A DNA stretch of 64,000 bases from Miltoncostaea sp963823515 (GTDB taxonomy: Bacteria; Actinomycetota; Thermoleophilia; Miltoncostaeales; Miltoncostaeaceae), in the NCBI GenBank assembly GCA_963823515.1, contig CAWGMB010000004.1, positions 1-64,000 of the forward strand. Direction: 5' to 3'. The position numbers and the translations under genes were made by a program. Under the pieces are notes generated by a model, which saw only the letters and a list, made by a program, of their open reading frames with translations, made no database searches and had not been told where the DNA came from. Positions 1-10,147 of this stretch are shown in pieces. The first letter of the stretch is position 1. Each line of letters starts with the position of its first letter.

Positions 1-729
1 GATGCAGCCAAGGCCTTCTACGGAGGGCTGTTCGGCTGGGATTTCGAGGACAGGCCCACCCCGATGGGTCCGGCGTACACGATGTGCAGCCTCGATGGCG
101 CGACCACGGCCGGGATCGGTCCGCAGCCCCCGGGCATGGCCGAGCAGGGCGTGCCCTCCATGTGGAACTCGTACGTGCTCGTCGAGGACCTCGACGCGAC
201 ATGTGCAGCCGCTGCCGGGGCCGGTGGGGCAGTCGTGATGCCCGCGATGGACATCATGACCGAGGGCCGCATGGCGATGGTCGCGGATCCCTCGGGAGCG
301 GTCGTCGGCTTGTGGCAACCGCAGGACCACCAGGGTGCCGATGTGTTCAACGTCGCCGGCTCGCTCACGTGGAACGAGCTCGAGACGCGCGACCTCGAGG
401 CTGCGTTGCCGTTCTACACCGAGTTGTTCGGCTGGACCTTCGACGATGGCGAGAGCCCGGGTTACAACGTGATCCAGCTCGAGGCCAAGCAGGGCGAGGA
501 CAAGTCCAACGGTGGGGCAATGGCCATGCCGGAAGGAGTGCCGGAGGAGTTGCCGAACTTCTGGGCCGTGTACTTCGCGGTGGACGACTGCGAGACGGCG
601 GTGGAGCGGGCCGTGGGGCTTGGTGGCACGAACACGGTGCCCGTCATGGAGATGGGACCGGGCAAGTTCGCTGGCATGGAGGATCCCACGGGTGCGTTCT
701 TCTTCGTGGGGGCCTTCCCGACAGGCTGA
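1..729 (+). CDS. VOC (glyoxalase/bleomycin-resistance fold) protein, 5' partial
   Basis: Two tandem vicinal-oxygen-chelate domains. The reading frame is open from the first base of the window, so the true start lies upstream. The first half carries an AKAFYGGLFGWDF segment and the second half a matching AALPFYTELFGWTFDD segment, the typical start of each VOC repeat. Each repeat ends with a 'DPSGAVVGLWQ' or 'DPTGAFFFVG' strand. Two-domain VOC proteins of this type are common in actinobacteria and are usually annotated only as glyoxalase-like; the substrate cannot be told. It lies 22 bases before a co-directional SRPBCC gene and a P450, so it may belong to a small catabolic operon. Family is well supported, function is not. 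Confidence 0.85.
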   Translation, partial: DAAKAFYGGLFGWDFEDRPTPMGPAYTMCSLDGATTAGIGPQPPGMAEQGVPSMWNSYVLVEDLDATCAAAAGAGGAVVMPAMDIMTEGRMAMVADPSGAVVGLWQPQDHQGADVFNVAGSLTWNELETRDLEAALPFYTELFGWTFDDGESPGYNVIQLEAKQGEDKSNGGAMAMPEGVPEELPNFWAVYFAVDDCETAVERAVGLGGTNTVPVMEMGPGKFAGMEDPTGAFFFVGAFPTG

Positions 730-751
730 GCTCTCCGCTACCGTCGCCTCC

Positions 752-1285
752 ATGACGATCCAGTGCGAGAAGGTGGGCCCGGAGTTCTTCGAGAACGCAA
801 GGTGGTGTTTCCACGCGAACGAGATCGTGAAAGCGACCCCGGAGCGCGTATTCGACATCTTCCAGGACGCCGAGTCGTGGACGAAGTGGGCATTGCCCAT
901 CACCGATGTGGAGTGGACCACCCCGTTCCCGCTGGCAGTGGGCTCCACCCGCACCGTCACGATGATCGGGGACCTCGTCGGCTACGAGGAGTTCATCACC
1001 TGGGATCCGCCGCACCGCATGGCATTCCGGTTCAACGAGGTCTCGAAGCCCGGCGTCGGCGCATTTGCCGAGGATTACACGGTGCACGACCTCGGTGACG
1101 GCCGCAGTCTGGTGGAGTGGGCGATGGCCATGGCTCCCGAAGGCCCGTCCGCGCGCACCTTCGGCCTGACTGCGCCGCTCATGGCAGCCGGACTCAGGTT
1201 CATGCTTTCCAGGTTCCGCAGGTACGTCGATTCAGCCCCGGTGCTCGAGTCGGATCGCCTCCCGGCCGACACCACCGCAGTCTGA
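752..1285 (+). CDS. SRPBCC family protein
   Basis: A 177-residue single-domain protein of the START/Bet v1-like (SRPBCC) fold. An early 'ATPERVFDIFQDAESWTKW' segment is typical of the polyketide cyclase/dehydrase branch, followed by alternating strands and a C-terminal helix with 'FMLSRFRRYVD'. These proteins bind hydrophobic ligands in a deep cavity; no catalytic residues can be assigned. The stop codon overlaps the start of the P450 gene (TGATG), which indicates translational coupling and suggests that the two proteins act on the same lipophilic substrate. The ATG at 752 is chosen because the domain begins right after it. Confidence 0.8.
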   Translation: MTIQCEKVGPEFFENARWCFHANEIVKATPERVFDIFQDAESWTKWALPITDVEWTTPFPLAVGSTRTVTMIGDLVGYEEFITWDPPHRMAFRFNEVSKPGVGAFAEDYTVHDLGDGRSLVEWAMAMAPEGPSARTFGLTAPLMAAGLRFMLSRFRRYVDSAPVLESDRLPADTTAV

Positions 1286-2481
1286 TGGCGGCCAGGCCCA
1301 CCCACGAAGTCACCGTCGACCTTCTCGACGGCGACTTCTACGTGAACGACCCGTACCCGACCTATGCCTGGATGCGCGACAACACGCCGGCCTACTGGGA
1401 TCCCGTCAACGAACTGTGGGGGATCTCGCGCTACGACGACATAGTCGAGATCGAAAAGGACAAGGCGCTCTTCATCAACGGGGGCCAGGAGGCTGGTGGC
1501 TACCGGCCGAACATGCCGGCGGATCCGGCGATCATCGGCCTTGACGATCCGCACCACTCGGCCCGGCGCAAGCTCGTCTCCCGCCGGTTCACGCCCAAGG
1601 CGGTGACCAGCTTCGAGGACCACATCCGCGAAGTCGTGACCCGGCTGTTCGACGGGGCGCTGAGCCATGGTGGTCCGATCGAGATCGTGGGTGAGCTGGC
1701 CGCCCCACTACCCGCCGAGATGATCGGCCTGCTGCTCGGCTTCCCGGAGGAGATGACCCCGAAGCTCCAGGACTGGTCCGAGCGAACCATCGCCCTCGGG
1801 GGTGGACCGCGCTACATGAACGAGGACGGCATCGCCGGGGCGATGGAGTTCGCCGCAGCATCCGCGGAACTGTTCGAGGAGAAGAAGCAGTGCCCCGCCG
1901 ATGACGTGATGTCGATCTGGACCACCGCAGAGGTGCCCGGACACGGCTTCGGGGTCGACGAGGTGATCTCCGACTGCCTGCTGCTGCTCGACGGCGGGGC
2001 CGAGACGACCCGCACAGTCCTCGCCCGCTCATTGATCGAGTTGGCGGCCCGGCCGGAGCAGTGGGCGCTGCTGAAGGACGGCGCAGACCTGGAGGTCGCC
2101 ACCGAGGAGTTCGTGCGTTGGGTGACACCGATTCACAACATGTGCCGCTCGGCCACCGAGGACTGCGAGGTGGCCGGTCAGGAGATCTCGGCGGGGGACC
2201 AGCTGGTGCTCATGTACCCGGCTGCCAACCGCGACCCGGAGCACTTCGAGGACCCGGAGTCACTCGATGTGACCAGGCATCCCAACCACCACATCGCCTT
2301 CGGTTTCGGTACCCACTTCTGCCTCGGGTCCTCGCTGGCACGCCTCGAGATCAAGCTGTTCATGGAGGAACTGCTCAGGCGGGTCGATTCGCTCTCGGTG
2401 ATCGATGGTTCGATCGAGGAGATGCCGAATGCGTTCGTCTACGGCCTGCGTTCGGCACGAATGGAACTCCGCCCGGCCTGA
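1285..2481 (+). CDS. Cytochrome P450
   Basis: A soluble bacterial P450 of 398 residues, the usual length. The I-helix oxygen-activation motif appears as GGAETTR near residue 237, an ExxR-type K-helix (EFVR) near 275, and the haem-binding loop FGFGTHFCLG has the proximal cysteine at about residue 346. The acidic-alcohol pair of the I helix is E-T. The overall pattern resembles actinobacterial CYP125/CYP142-like enzymes that hydroxylate steroids or fatty chains, but the subfamily is inferred only. It needs a ferredoxin and reductase, neither of which is adjacent. The start at 1285 overlaps the SRPBCC stop codon. Confidence 0.9.
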   Translation: MAARPTHEVTVDLLDGDFYVNDPYPTYAWMRDNTPAYWDPVNELWGISRYDDIVEIEKDKALFINGGQEAGGYRPNMPADPAIIGLDDPHHSARRKLVSRRFTPKAVTSFEDHIREVVTRLFDGALSHGGPIEIVGELAAPLPAEMIGLLLGFPEEMTPKLQDWSERTIALGGGPRYMNEDGIAGAMEFAAASAELFEEKKQCPADDVMSIWTTAEVPGHGFGVDEVISDCLLLLDGGAETTRTVLARSLIELAARPEQWALLKDGADLEVATEEFVRWVTPIHNMCRSATEDCEVAGQEISAGDQLVLMYPAANRDPEHFEDPESLDVTRHPNHHIAFGFGTHFCLGSSLARLEIKLFMEELLRRVDSLSVIDGSIEEMPNAFVYGLRSARMELRPA

Positions 2482-2503
2482 GGCCTGCGGGGCCTTGCCA
2501 GAC

Positions 2504-3292
2504 CTACTCCTCGAGGCAGTCCGGCTGCTCGGCGATGATCCAGTCGAACAGCGGTTGGGCGCTGAACCAGCCTGCGAGCGCGCTGCCGGTGGTGGCGTGG
2601 ACTGACCTGGCAACCCCATCGGGGATCGGAACAGGGTCGCCGGCAGCTTCCGCCATGAGCTGCGCCTGGCAGCTGCGTTCCATCGTCGTGAACCAGAACG
2701 TGGCCTCGTCAACCGACTGGCCGACGGTGATCAGGCCATGGTTGGCGAGGATCGCAGCCTTGTGGTCGCCCAGCGCCGATGCGATCCGCTTGCCCTCCTC
2801 GACGTCGTTGGCAACTCCGCCGTACTCGGTGTCGACTCCGTGGTCCCCGAAGAAGGCGCATGCATCCTGGGTCAGCGGCAGCAATGGACGGTGCAGTGTC
2901 GAGAACGCCTTGCCGTGGACCGAGTGCGAGTGCGCGGCAGCGACCACGTCCGGCCGTGCTGCATGGACTGCGGAGTGGATGGCGAAGGCGGCGGCATTGA
3001 CGGGCCATGTGCCCTCCACGACCTCGCCGGTGTGGTCCACGCAGATCAGGTCCGCCACCCGAATCTGCTTGAAGCTCATGCCGAAGGGATTGACCCAGAA
3101 CCGGTCCTCGTGCTGCGGATCCCGTGCCGTGATGTGTCCGGCCACGCCCTCGTCGAACCCCAGGCGCCCGAAGATCCTGAACGCCGCCGCCAGCCGTTGC
3201 TTGCGGTGCCGGCGTTCTTCTTCGACAGGTCGATCGGTCACGGGTGTGGGAGGGGTTCGCCTTGCGGCTGCATCGGGAGGAGGCATGCCCAC
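2504..3292 (-). CDS. Class II aldolase/adducin family protein
   Basis: A 262-residue protein of the class II aldolase/adducin fold (fuculose-phosphate aldolase superfamily). The zinc ligands are visible as HSHSVHG (His121 and His123) and ANHGLITVG (His185). An N-terminal WVNPFGMSF segment matches the substrate/phosphate loop region. Members of this clade lacking the classical phosphate pocket are often found in catabolic gene clusters as decarboxylases or aldolases of unknown substrate. It is convergent with the P450 gene (22-base gap) and followed on the same strand by an SDR. Family is sure, reaction is not. Confidence 0.85.
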   Translation of the reverse strand: MGMPPPDAAARRTPPTPVTDRPVEEERRHRKQRLAAAFRIFGRLGFDEGVAGHITARDPQHEDRFWVNPFGMSFKQIRVADLICVDHTGEVVEGTWPVNAAAFAIHSAVHAARPDVVAAAHSHSVHGKAFSTLHRPLLPLTQDACAFFGDHGVDTEYGGVANDVEEGKRIASALGDHKAAILANHGLITVGQSVDEATFWFTTMERSCQAQLMAEAAGDPVPIPDGVARSVHATTGSALAGWFSAQPLFDWIIAEQPDCLEE

Positions 3293-3320
3293 AAGATAGG
3301 TGGCGGGTGCTGGTTCGTCT

Positions 3321-4154
3321 TCAGCGACGTTGCAGACGGGCGCCGCGGGCGATGAGCGGCTGGTACGCCGCGGGCGGGAGCTTGCCGAGCAGCGCGAACA
3401 GGCGGGCGTCGGGGCCGATCAGCACTCGCCGCCTGTCCTTCTCGACCCCGGCGAGGATCACCCTCGCGGCCTTTTCGGGCGTGGTCATGAACGCCTTTTC
3501 GAAGTCCTGCCCGGCACGTTCGGGATCGATGCCGATGGAGGAGAGACTCGGTGCCATCCGGGCATTGCGGGCGATGTTGGTCTTTATGCCACCGGGATGC
3601 ACGGTCGTGGCTGATACACCACATTCCTCCATGTCGAGCTCGAGGCGAAGGGCCTCGGTGAACCCGCGCACGGCGAACTTGGCGGCGTTGTAGGCCGACT
3701 GCGAGGGGATCCCGATGAATCCGAACACGCTCGAGATGTTCACGACGTGACCCTCACCCGACTCCCTGAGGTATGGGAGGAACGCCTTGGTGCCGTTCAC
3801 GACTCCGTCGAAGTTGATTCCCATCAGCCAGTCGAGGTCCTCGAAGGACATTCCGGTCACCGGTGCTCCGAGTGCGACGCCTGCGTTGTTGAACACCATG
3901 TTGGCCTTGCCGTGCTGGGCGACGACCCGGTCAGCCCACTCGAGCACTGCGTCACGGTCCGACACATCGAGTTCCTGGGTGGAGACCTGAGGTCCGACTC
4001 TCCGCGCGGCTTCGGCGGTGCGCTCGAGGCCCTGGCTGTCGACATCGGAGATGGCGACTTCGCAGCCGCGCCGTGCCAGTTCCACCGCCAGCGACGCGCC
4101 GATGCCGCTCGCGGCACCGGTGATCGCCGCGACCCTTCCGTTGAATGACCTCAT
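3321..4154 (-). CDS. Short-chain dehydrogenase/reductase
   Basis: A classical SDR of 277 residues. The nucleotide-binding TGAASGIG motif is at residues 12-19, NNAG at 89-92, the catalytic serine in NISSVFG at 141-142 and the YNAAK dyad at Tyr155/Lys159. The acidic residue in SDVDSQ after the second strand favours NAD(H). The start is the ATG preceding RSFNGRVAAITG; upstream in-frame codons lie in the intergenic region. It sits between the aldolase and the acyl-CoA synthetase on the same strand, consistent with a lipid or alcohol oxidation set. The C-terminal extension after residue 250 is basic and could be membrane associated. Substrate unknown. Confidence 0.9.
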   Translation of the reverse strand: MRSFNGRVAAITGAASGIGASLAVELARRGCEVAISDVDSQGLERTAEAARRVGPQVSTQELDVSDRDAVLEWADRVVAQHGKANMVFNNAGVALGAPVTGMSFEDLDWLMGINFDGVVNGTKAFLPYLRESGEGHVVNISSVFGFIGIPSQSAYNAAKFAVRGFTEALRLELDMEECGVSATTVHPGGIKTNIARNARMAPSLSSIGIDPERAGQDFEKAFMTTPEKAARVILAGVEKDRRRVLIGPDARLFALLGKLPPAAYQPLIARGARLQRR

Positions 4155-4207
4155 TGTTCCCGCCTCGGCTCGTATCTGTTGTCGGCGCGCTCGGCGGCGA
4201 TCGCGCC

Positions 4208-5841
4208 CTACTGGCCCAGAGCTTCGAGTGCCTGGGCCTTGGCCCAGCGGTAGTCGGCCTTGCCGGAGGGCGACCGCACCATCTCGTCGACTATGCAGAC
4301 CTCCTTGGGGCACTTGTACGACGCGATGTGCTTGCGTGCGTAATCGCCCAGTTCCTCTGCCGTCGGTGTTGCGCCGTCGCGGGCGACGATCACCGCCGCG
4401 ACCCTTTCGCCCCAGCGCTCGTCCGGTACACCGACCACGACGGCGTCGAACACATCCGGGTGCCCCTTGAGAACCAGCTCCACCTCTTCGGGGTAGATCT
4501 TCTCTCCTCCGGAGTTGATCGAGACCGAACCACGTCCGAGCAGGGTGATGTTGCCGTCGCCCTCGGCAATGGCCATGTCGCCGGGGATGACCCAGCGTTC
4601 ACCGTTGATGGTCGGAAAGGTCTCGGCGGTCTTCGCCTCGTCCTTGTAGTAGCCGAGGGGGATGTGGCCGCGTCGGGCGAGCCGCCCCACGACGCCGTCG
4701 CCCGGCTTGGTCGGGTTGCCCTCGTCGTCGATCACGATCGTGTGGTCACCGAAGGTGAACTGCGGACGGCCCTGTTCGTCCGCTCCCGCATGTGTGCCCT
4801 GGTAGCCGGTCTCCGAGGCGCCGAGCGCGTCGTACATGATCACGTTGGGCAGGATCTCGGCGTAGGTCTCCTTCACCGCGGGCGAGAGGATCGCACCACC
4901 CGAGCTGATCAGGAACAGGGAGCTCAGGTCGAACCGCGCCGGGTCCTTTGCGAGCTCCTCGATGAGCGGGCGGGCCTGTGCGTCGCCGACGAGGCCCATG
5001 ATCATCGCCTTCTGGTCCGCTGCGATCTGCCACACCTCCGCGGGGTCCATCTTCCTGGCGGTGCTCAGGACCATCTTCGATCCGTTGAGCGCATTACCGG
5101 TGGCCACCCACTGGGCCGCGCCGTGCGTCAGGGGAGCCACCGGGAAGCTGACTCCCGGGAGTGCTTCCGCGGCCGCTCGGCCACCTGGCCCGGTTCGGTG
5201 ATCGGGTCGCCGAGGGCGGTGACGATCGGGCCGATCGTGGCCAGGAAGAAGTCCTCGTGGGTCCACATGACACCCTTGGGCATGCCGGTGGTGCCTCCGG
5301 TGTAGAGCATGTAGAGGTCTTCGTTGCTGCGGTCGCCGAAGCCGCGCTCGGGCGACGAAGCTGCGAGCACGGCTTCGTAGTCCTCCGCCTCGCACGCCGA
5401 AATGTCCTCGCCCGAGCCGTCTGCCCAGGCGATGCAGGCCTTGAGTCCCGGCAGGTCACCCCGGATGTTCGCCAGCCTGGGTGAGAACTCGGCCCCGTGC
5501 ACGACAGCCACGGCGTCGGAGTTGTCGAGCAGGTAGGTGAGCTCACCCTCGACGTAGCGGTAGTTCACGTTCACCGGCACTCCGCGCAACTTCCAGGATG
5601 CCCACTGGGCCTCCACCCACTCGTTGGAGTTGTAGCCGTACACAGCGACCTTGTCGCCAACTCCGACCCCTCGATCCGCCATTGCGTGGGCCAGGCGATT
5701 GGCCCTCTGGTCCAGTTCGGCCAGTGTGAACTCGCGGGGGCCGTCGTGTGCGTTGGGTACCGAGACCGAAGGTCGGTCCCCGATCACGTCGACGACGGAC
5801 TCGAACAGGTCGGCAAGGTTCCATGTCTTGGGCGCAGTCAT
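4208..5841 (-). CDS. Acyl-CoA synthetase, FadD type (one frameshift)
   Basis: An ANL-superfamily AMP-forming ligase of about 543 residues that activates a carboxylic acid to its CoA thioester. The N-terminal part carries the P-loop YTGGTTGMPKG at about residues 180-190. The C-terminal part carries the adenylate-binding DALGASETG, the hinge region GRGSVSINSGGEKIYPEE and the A10 lysine in SGKADYRW. The two parts are in different frames; a single missing G near 5178 (around 'AER/AAEAL') restores a continuous protein, so I read it as one gene with a sequencing indel. Actinobacterial FadD proteins of this shape act on fatty acids or sterol side chains. The neighbouring SDR and the P450 fit such a role. 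Confidence 0.85.
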
Positions 5842-5952
5842 GGCCCAGAACCCTACCCACCGCGACGGTCACGAGTTGAGCCGCGGCTGATGCGGCTCGT
5901 CAGCGCAGTGGCCGGGGTGTGTGGCGCCCCGGCAGGGAGTCCGCCCGAGGTA

Positions 5953-5972
5953 GATTCCGCAGAGACGGAATC
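5953..5972. promoter_or_regulatory. Inverted repeat GATTCCG-N6-CGGAATC upstream of small gene
   Basis: A perfect 7-base inverted repeat with a six-base spacer, ending 12 bases before the GTG of the small membrane protein gene. The spacing would allow either a regulator-binding site or an RNA hairpin just 5' of the ribosome binding site (GGGAGG at about 5974). No matching copy is seen elsewhere in the window. The function is inferred from position only. Confidence 0.35.
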
Positions 5973-5984
5973 GGGAGGCCCGAA

Positions 5985-6239
5985 GTGAGCATCACACACG
6001 AGCGCATAGTCCAGGCCGAAGAGGGGATCGCCCAGGTCCAGAAGGTCCTCGAACATGCACAGGATGCCCTCTCGGTGGCCGGACAGGTCGAGGACGTGGC
6101 GACCCGCAGTCGACGGTTCCTGAAGATCCTGGCCATCGTGACCCTGGTGGGAATCCTCGTGTTGATCATCATGAAGATCGCCGGCGGGCGGGACTCCGGG
6201 CCCGGAACTCACAGTGGTCGAGAATCCTCCCGAGGATGA
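5985..6239 (+). CDS. Small tail-anchored membrane protein, hypothetical
   Basis: An 84-residue protein starting at GTG, with GGGAGG about seven bases upstream. Residues 1-45 are a charged, probably helical segment. A single membrane span follows (FLKILAIVTLVGILVLIIMK) and then a polar, Gly/Ser-rich tail. No known family is recognised. The layout resembles another small protein at 13697-13888 in this window (helical N-terminus, one span, short acidic or polar tail), although sequence identity is low. It stands alone between the divergent acyl-CoA synthetase and the convergent phosphatase gene. Confidence 0.6.
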   Translation: MSITHERIVQAEEGIAQVQKVLEHAQDALSVAGQVEDVATRSRRFLKILAIVTLVGILVLIIMKIAGGRDSGPGTHSGRESSRG

Positions 6240-6299
6240 CGGCGATGACACCGGACGGTCCGGCCGCCTGACCTGTCTGCAGCGGCATCCGGACCCGGG

Positions 6300-7967
6300 T
6301 CAGACGGGCACGGCTCCGGGTGCGTCCGGCGTGATGGTGAACCTGGCGTCGACCACCGCCGGCTGATCCTGGGCGAGGTTGTCGTCCACGACCCGGAACT
6401 CGGCGGTCCACTCGTTCGAGTCCACGCTGCACCGCGGTCCAGCCGCGCTTCGGGCGTCGAAGTACTGGATCCATGGCAGCAGGGTGCTCACGAGGCTGGA
6501 GAGGTCCTCGGGTATCGGGGCGTCGGAGGAGATCGAGGTGCCGACCAGTTCGGTCGCGACCGTGCGTGCGTCGTCGCCGTCGCCGAGCTGCACGTCTCCC
6601 ACCCCGGCCACGTGGATGTCCCCGGTGATCACCACGGTGTTGGTGAGTCCGGCGTCCTCGATCGCCGACAGGAGGCGTTCGCGGGCGTCGGGGTAGCCGT
6701 CCCACTGGTCGTAGTTGAGGATCGCGTCGCCGACCACCAGCGGTGACATGACCGTCTGGTTGCCGATCACGTTCCAGTCGCCTGCGGAGTCGGTGAGCCC
6801 CTCGATCAGCCGTGCCTCCTGGGCTGCGCCCAGGAACTGTCGATCCGGGCCGCCACCTCGGCGCATGCCGGGTCCAGAGGTCGAAGGTGGCGTCACCGCA
6901 CGCCTGGTCTGCGGTGGAACTGCCTCGTGTCGATCGAGGAAGAAGGACGCCAGCGATCCCCAGTCGATCCTGCGGTCGATCTCGAGGTCCGGGCCGTCGG
7001 GGGGTGGCAGGCGCACCGGCATGTTCTCCCACCAGGCCGCGGTACGCCGCGCTGCGACGTCGCGGCGAAGTCCTCGGCGGAGACGCCCTCCTTCTCCGAC
7101 ACGCCGTCCGCATAGTTGTTGTCGACCTCGTGGTCGTCCCAGACGACCAGCCAGGGCGCCGCGGCATGTGCGGCCCGTAGGTCCTCGTCGCCCCGGTAGA
7201 TCGCATAGCGGCGTCGGTAGTCGGCGAGCGTCGTGCACTCCGGATCGTCGTTGCCGCTGTCCCAGCGGCGCGCACCACACCCTCGGTGCGGTCGACTGGC
7301 TGGGACGCGTTCTCGTAGATGTAGTCACCGAGGAACACCACGAGATCCAGGCCCGCTGCCGCCACGTCTCGCCAGGCGTTGTACCAGCCGCTCTGGAAGC
7401 TCTGGCAGGAAGCGAATCCGAAGTCGACGGGGGCTTCGGCTCCCCGGCCGGTGGAGCCGTGCGGGTGCGTCCGACCGGACTCGTCCAGTCGCCGATGCGG
7501 AACCGGTAGTGGTACCAGGAGGCGGGTTCCAGCCCCGTTGCATCGACTCTCACCGCGTGGGCCCGCTCCGTGGAAGCCGGAGCGATCGCCGGTCGACACC
7601 ACCGTTTCGAACGAGTCGTCGACCGCTACCTCCCAGAGCACGTCGGCGTCGCCGGCCGGCATGCCGCCTCCGGAGGACTCCGGGCTCGGGAACGAGGCGT
7701 GTCCAGAGCATCACGGCGTCCGGCAGCGGGTCGCCGGATGCCACTCCGAGCGTGAACGGGTCCGCTCCGATCCCCGGATCGGGGGCACGTCCGGCGCCGC
7801 CGACGGCTGGCAGGGCGTCCCGTGGCGGAAGTCCGGTCCGCCGAGGCGGCCAGATCGGCGCCGCCGTCGCTGCACGCTGCGGCTGTCGCTGCGGTCCCGA
7901 TCCCGAGTGCCGTGAGGAACCCGCGTCGAGAGGTCGTGCCCACCGATGGATCTTCGCGGACGGGCAC
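6300..7967 (-). CDS. PhoD-like alkaline phosphatase/phosphodiesterase, Tat-exported, multiply frameshifted
   Basis: A metallophosphatase of the PhoD family, which cleaves phosphomonoesters or phosphodiesters outside the membrane. It starts with a twin-arginine signal (TSRRGFLTALGIGTAATAAACS), the usual export route for PhoD. Other frames then give FTLGVASGDPLPDAVMLWTRL, FASCQSFQSGWYNAW, LVVFLGDYIYE and, at the C-terminus, NVIGNQTVMSP, DQWDGYPDARERLL and VVITGDIHVAG, which are the ordered PhoD landmarks and metal-binding loops. At least six frame changes are needed, so the consensus is damaged here. The neighbours to the right have the same problem, which argues for sequence error rather than a dead gene. 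Exact residues between 6850 and 7700 should not be trusted. Confidence 0.8.
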
Positions 7968-8029
7968 GGCGCGGGTGCTTCCCGTGTTCCCGGGACGGGC
8001 ACGAACGGGCGCCCGGCACGGAGCACCGT

Positions 8030-8852
8030 ATGAGCGCCGAAGCAGGCACTGAAGCAGGAACCGACACCGGGAGGTGCACGGCCCCGGGGGACCTCTTCTC
8101 GGTGGCCGGACACAGGGTGGTCGTCACCGGTGGCACCAGCGGCATCGGACGCATGATCGCCGGAGGTTTCGTCGCCGGGGGCGCGGAGGTGATCGTGACC
8201 TCGCGAAAGGCACGATGCCGTGGAGGCCACCGTCGAGGAGCTGTCCGCACTCGGCTCCTGCGCGGGGGTCACCTCGGACCTCTCCACCGAGGAGGGGTGC
8301 CGCGAGCTCGCCGAATGGGTGGCCGGGAGGTGGGACTCGCTCGACGTGTTGGTCAACAACGCCGGGGCCACCTGGGGCGCGCCGCTGGCGGAGCAGGACT
8401 CCGGGTCTGGTCCCGGGTGCTCGACCTCAACGTGCAGGGCGTCTTCCACACCACCAAGTTCCTGCTTCCCCTGCTCCAGGCGGCGGGCACGCCGAGGACC
8501 CGGCGCGCGGATCATCAACATCGGCTCGGTCAACGGCATCGATCCTCCGCCGATGGAGACCTACTCGTACTCGGCGTCCAAGGCGGCCGTGCACCAGCTG
8601 ACCCGCCACCTCGCGGGCCAGCTGCGCGCCGGAGGTGACCGTCAACGCGGTCGCACCCGGCGCGCTTTCCCTCGAAGATGATGGCAGCGACCCTCGACGC
8701 GTTCGGCGACGCCATCATCGCTCCACCCCGCTGCGCCGGGTCGGACGCCCCGACGACATGGCCGGGGTGGCGCTGTTCCTGTCCGTCGCGGGCCGGGCTC
8801 CTACCTGACCGGCGCCGTGATCCCCGTCGACGGCGGGTCGTCCACCTGCTGA
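8030..8852 (+). CDS. Short-chain dehydrogenase/reductase, multiply frameshifted
   Basis: An SDR whose parts lie in alternating frames. GHRVVVTGGTSGIGRMI (cofactor motif) is followed, after an extra C near 8211, by SLDVLVNNAGATWGAP, then VLDLNVQGVFHTTKFLLPLL, then RIINIGSVNGIDPPP, METYSYSASKAAVHQL (catalytic Tyr/Lys) and finally TGAVIPVDGGSSTC at the end. Order and spacing are those of a normal gene of about 270 residues with a 3-oxoacyl-ACP-reductase-like C-terminus. At least five indels are required. The stop is the TGA at 8850-8852. It lies between the divergent PhoD gene and the co-directional flavoprotein. Confidence 0.8.
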
Positions 8853-8930
8853 CGGCGGTTGTGGCAGCCGCGAGGTGAGCCGCATCACCCGGCTGTGGGA
8901 GAGTGCGGTCCGATCCGAACCAGGGGCGTG

Positions 8931-10065
8931 ATGACAGCAGTGCAGGCGGCGAGGGATCTGCGTGAAGAACTCGATGCGATCGCGACCGCGAACGGTGCCC
9001 GTGCCAGCCTTCGACCCCAAGGCGCTCGAGCTGATCGCAGGTGCCGGCTCAACGCGGTGTCCGGCACCCAAGGAGATCGGCGGCGCCGACCTGCCGCTGG
9101 CGGAGGCGGACGGAGGTCTGGGCCGAACTCGCCTACGCAGACGGTTCGATCGGATGGTGCTCGTTCGCGCGGAGACACCGTTCTCGCCTACTTCGGCGCC
9201 TACCTGCCCGACGAGGGCATCGACATCCTGCTGGCGGACCACGACGGACGGCTCGCTGCCCGTGTGCGGCGGCCAGTTCGCTCCGAACGGCACCGCGGAG
9301 CTGCGAGGACGACCACTGGGTGCTCGACGGCGACTACCAGTTCGGCTCGGGGATCCTGCTCGCCGAGTTCGCCGGCGCAGGGTTCTTCGCGAACCGCCCG
9401 GGCGCCGATGCGCGAGTACCGGATGGGCTTCCTGCCGCAGTCGGACATCGAACCCGCGGGGCAACTGGGACGTCCTCGGGCTGAGCGCCACGCAGTCGAT
9501 CGACTACGGGGTCAGGGGTGCGTCGGTGCCCGAGGTGTGCGCCTTCGACTTCTTCGCACCGACCGTGCATCGCGGTTCGGCCAAGCACTACCTCGGCGTC
9601 ATCCCGATGACGGCGGCCGGCCACGCCGGCTGGGCGCTGGGGTGGCGCGCCGGATGCTCGACGAGTTGATCGAACTGGCTCGCACGAAGGTCCGCATGGG
9701 CGCCATGAACTCACTGGCTGACTCCGGAGTACTTCCAGATCAGCCTCGCTCGACTGGAATCGCGGCACCGGGCATGCAGGGCGTGGGTGGCTGGAGGCGT
9801 GTGAGCAGGCCGAGGCGGAGTGCGAGGCCCGAGGGGATTTCGTCGACCGATGCCGACGGCCAACGTGTTGCGCCAGGCGTGCGTCCACGCGAATCGCGAC
9901 TCGGTGGAGCTGGCCCGGGAGGCCTACTCCCTGGCGGGCACCTCCGCACTGCGGGACGGTCCCCTGCAGAGGTGCTTCCGTGACCTCCACGCGGGTGGCC
10001 AGCACTACTTCGCGTCGGATCTGCCGAGCATCGACTTCGCAAAGGGATTGCTCCAGGGCGACTGA
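8931..10065 (+). CDS. Acyl-CoA dehydrogenase-fold flavoprotein (HsaA/HpaB-like), multiply frameshifted
   Basis: A flavoprotein of the acyl-CoA dehydrogenase fold. Segments in rotating frames give PAFDPKALELIAGAGSTR, APKEIGGADLPLAE, VWAELAYADGSIGWCSFA, DTVLAYFGAYLPDEGIDIL, CEDDHWVLDGDYQFGSG, GNWDVLGLSATQSIDYGV, RMLDELIELARTKVR and a C-terminal helix with SLAGTSALRDGPLQRCFRD. The GLSATQSID/DGPLQRCFRDLHAG pattern matches the class D flavin monooxygenase-like branch (HsaA and relatives) better than beta-oxidation dehydrogenases. These use reduced flavin from a partner reductase, which is not adjacent. About nine indels, mostly single-base insertions spaced 50-100 bases apart, break the frame. The first ATG at 8931 is used. 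Confidence 0.7.
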
Positions 10066-10147
10066 GCTGCGCAAATCCGCAGGATTCGAGCTTTCCGTTC
10101 CTACACTGACACCGAGTGGTCGAATGACCACGGAACGGAGTCAAGTC

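Noticed and set aside
8000..10065. Programmed ribosomal frameshifting in the SDR and flavoprotein genes
   Set aside because: There are too many shifts at irregular spacing with no common slippery site, and neighbouring genes on the other strand are affected too. Consensus error is more likely.
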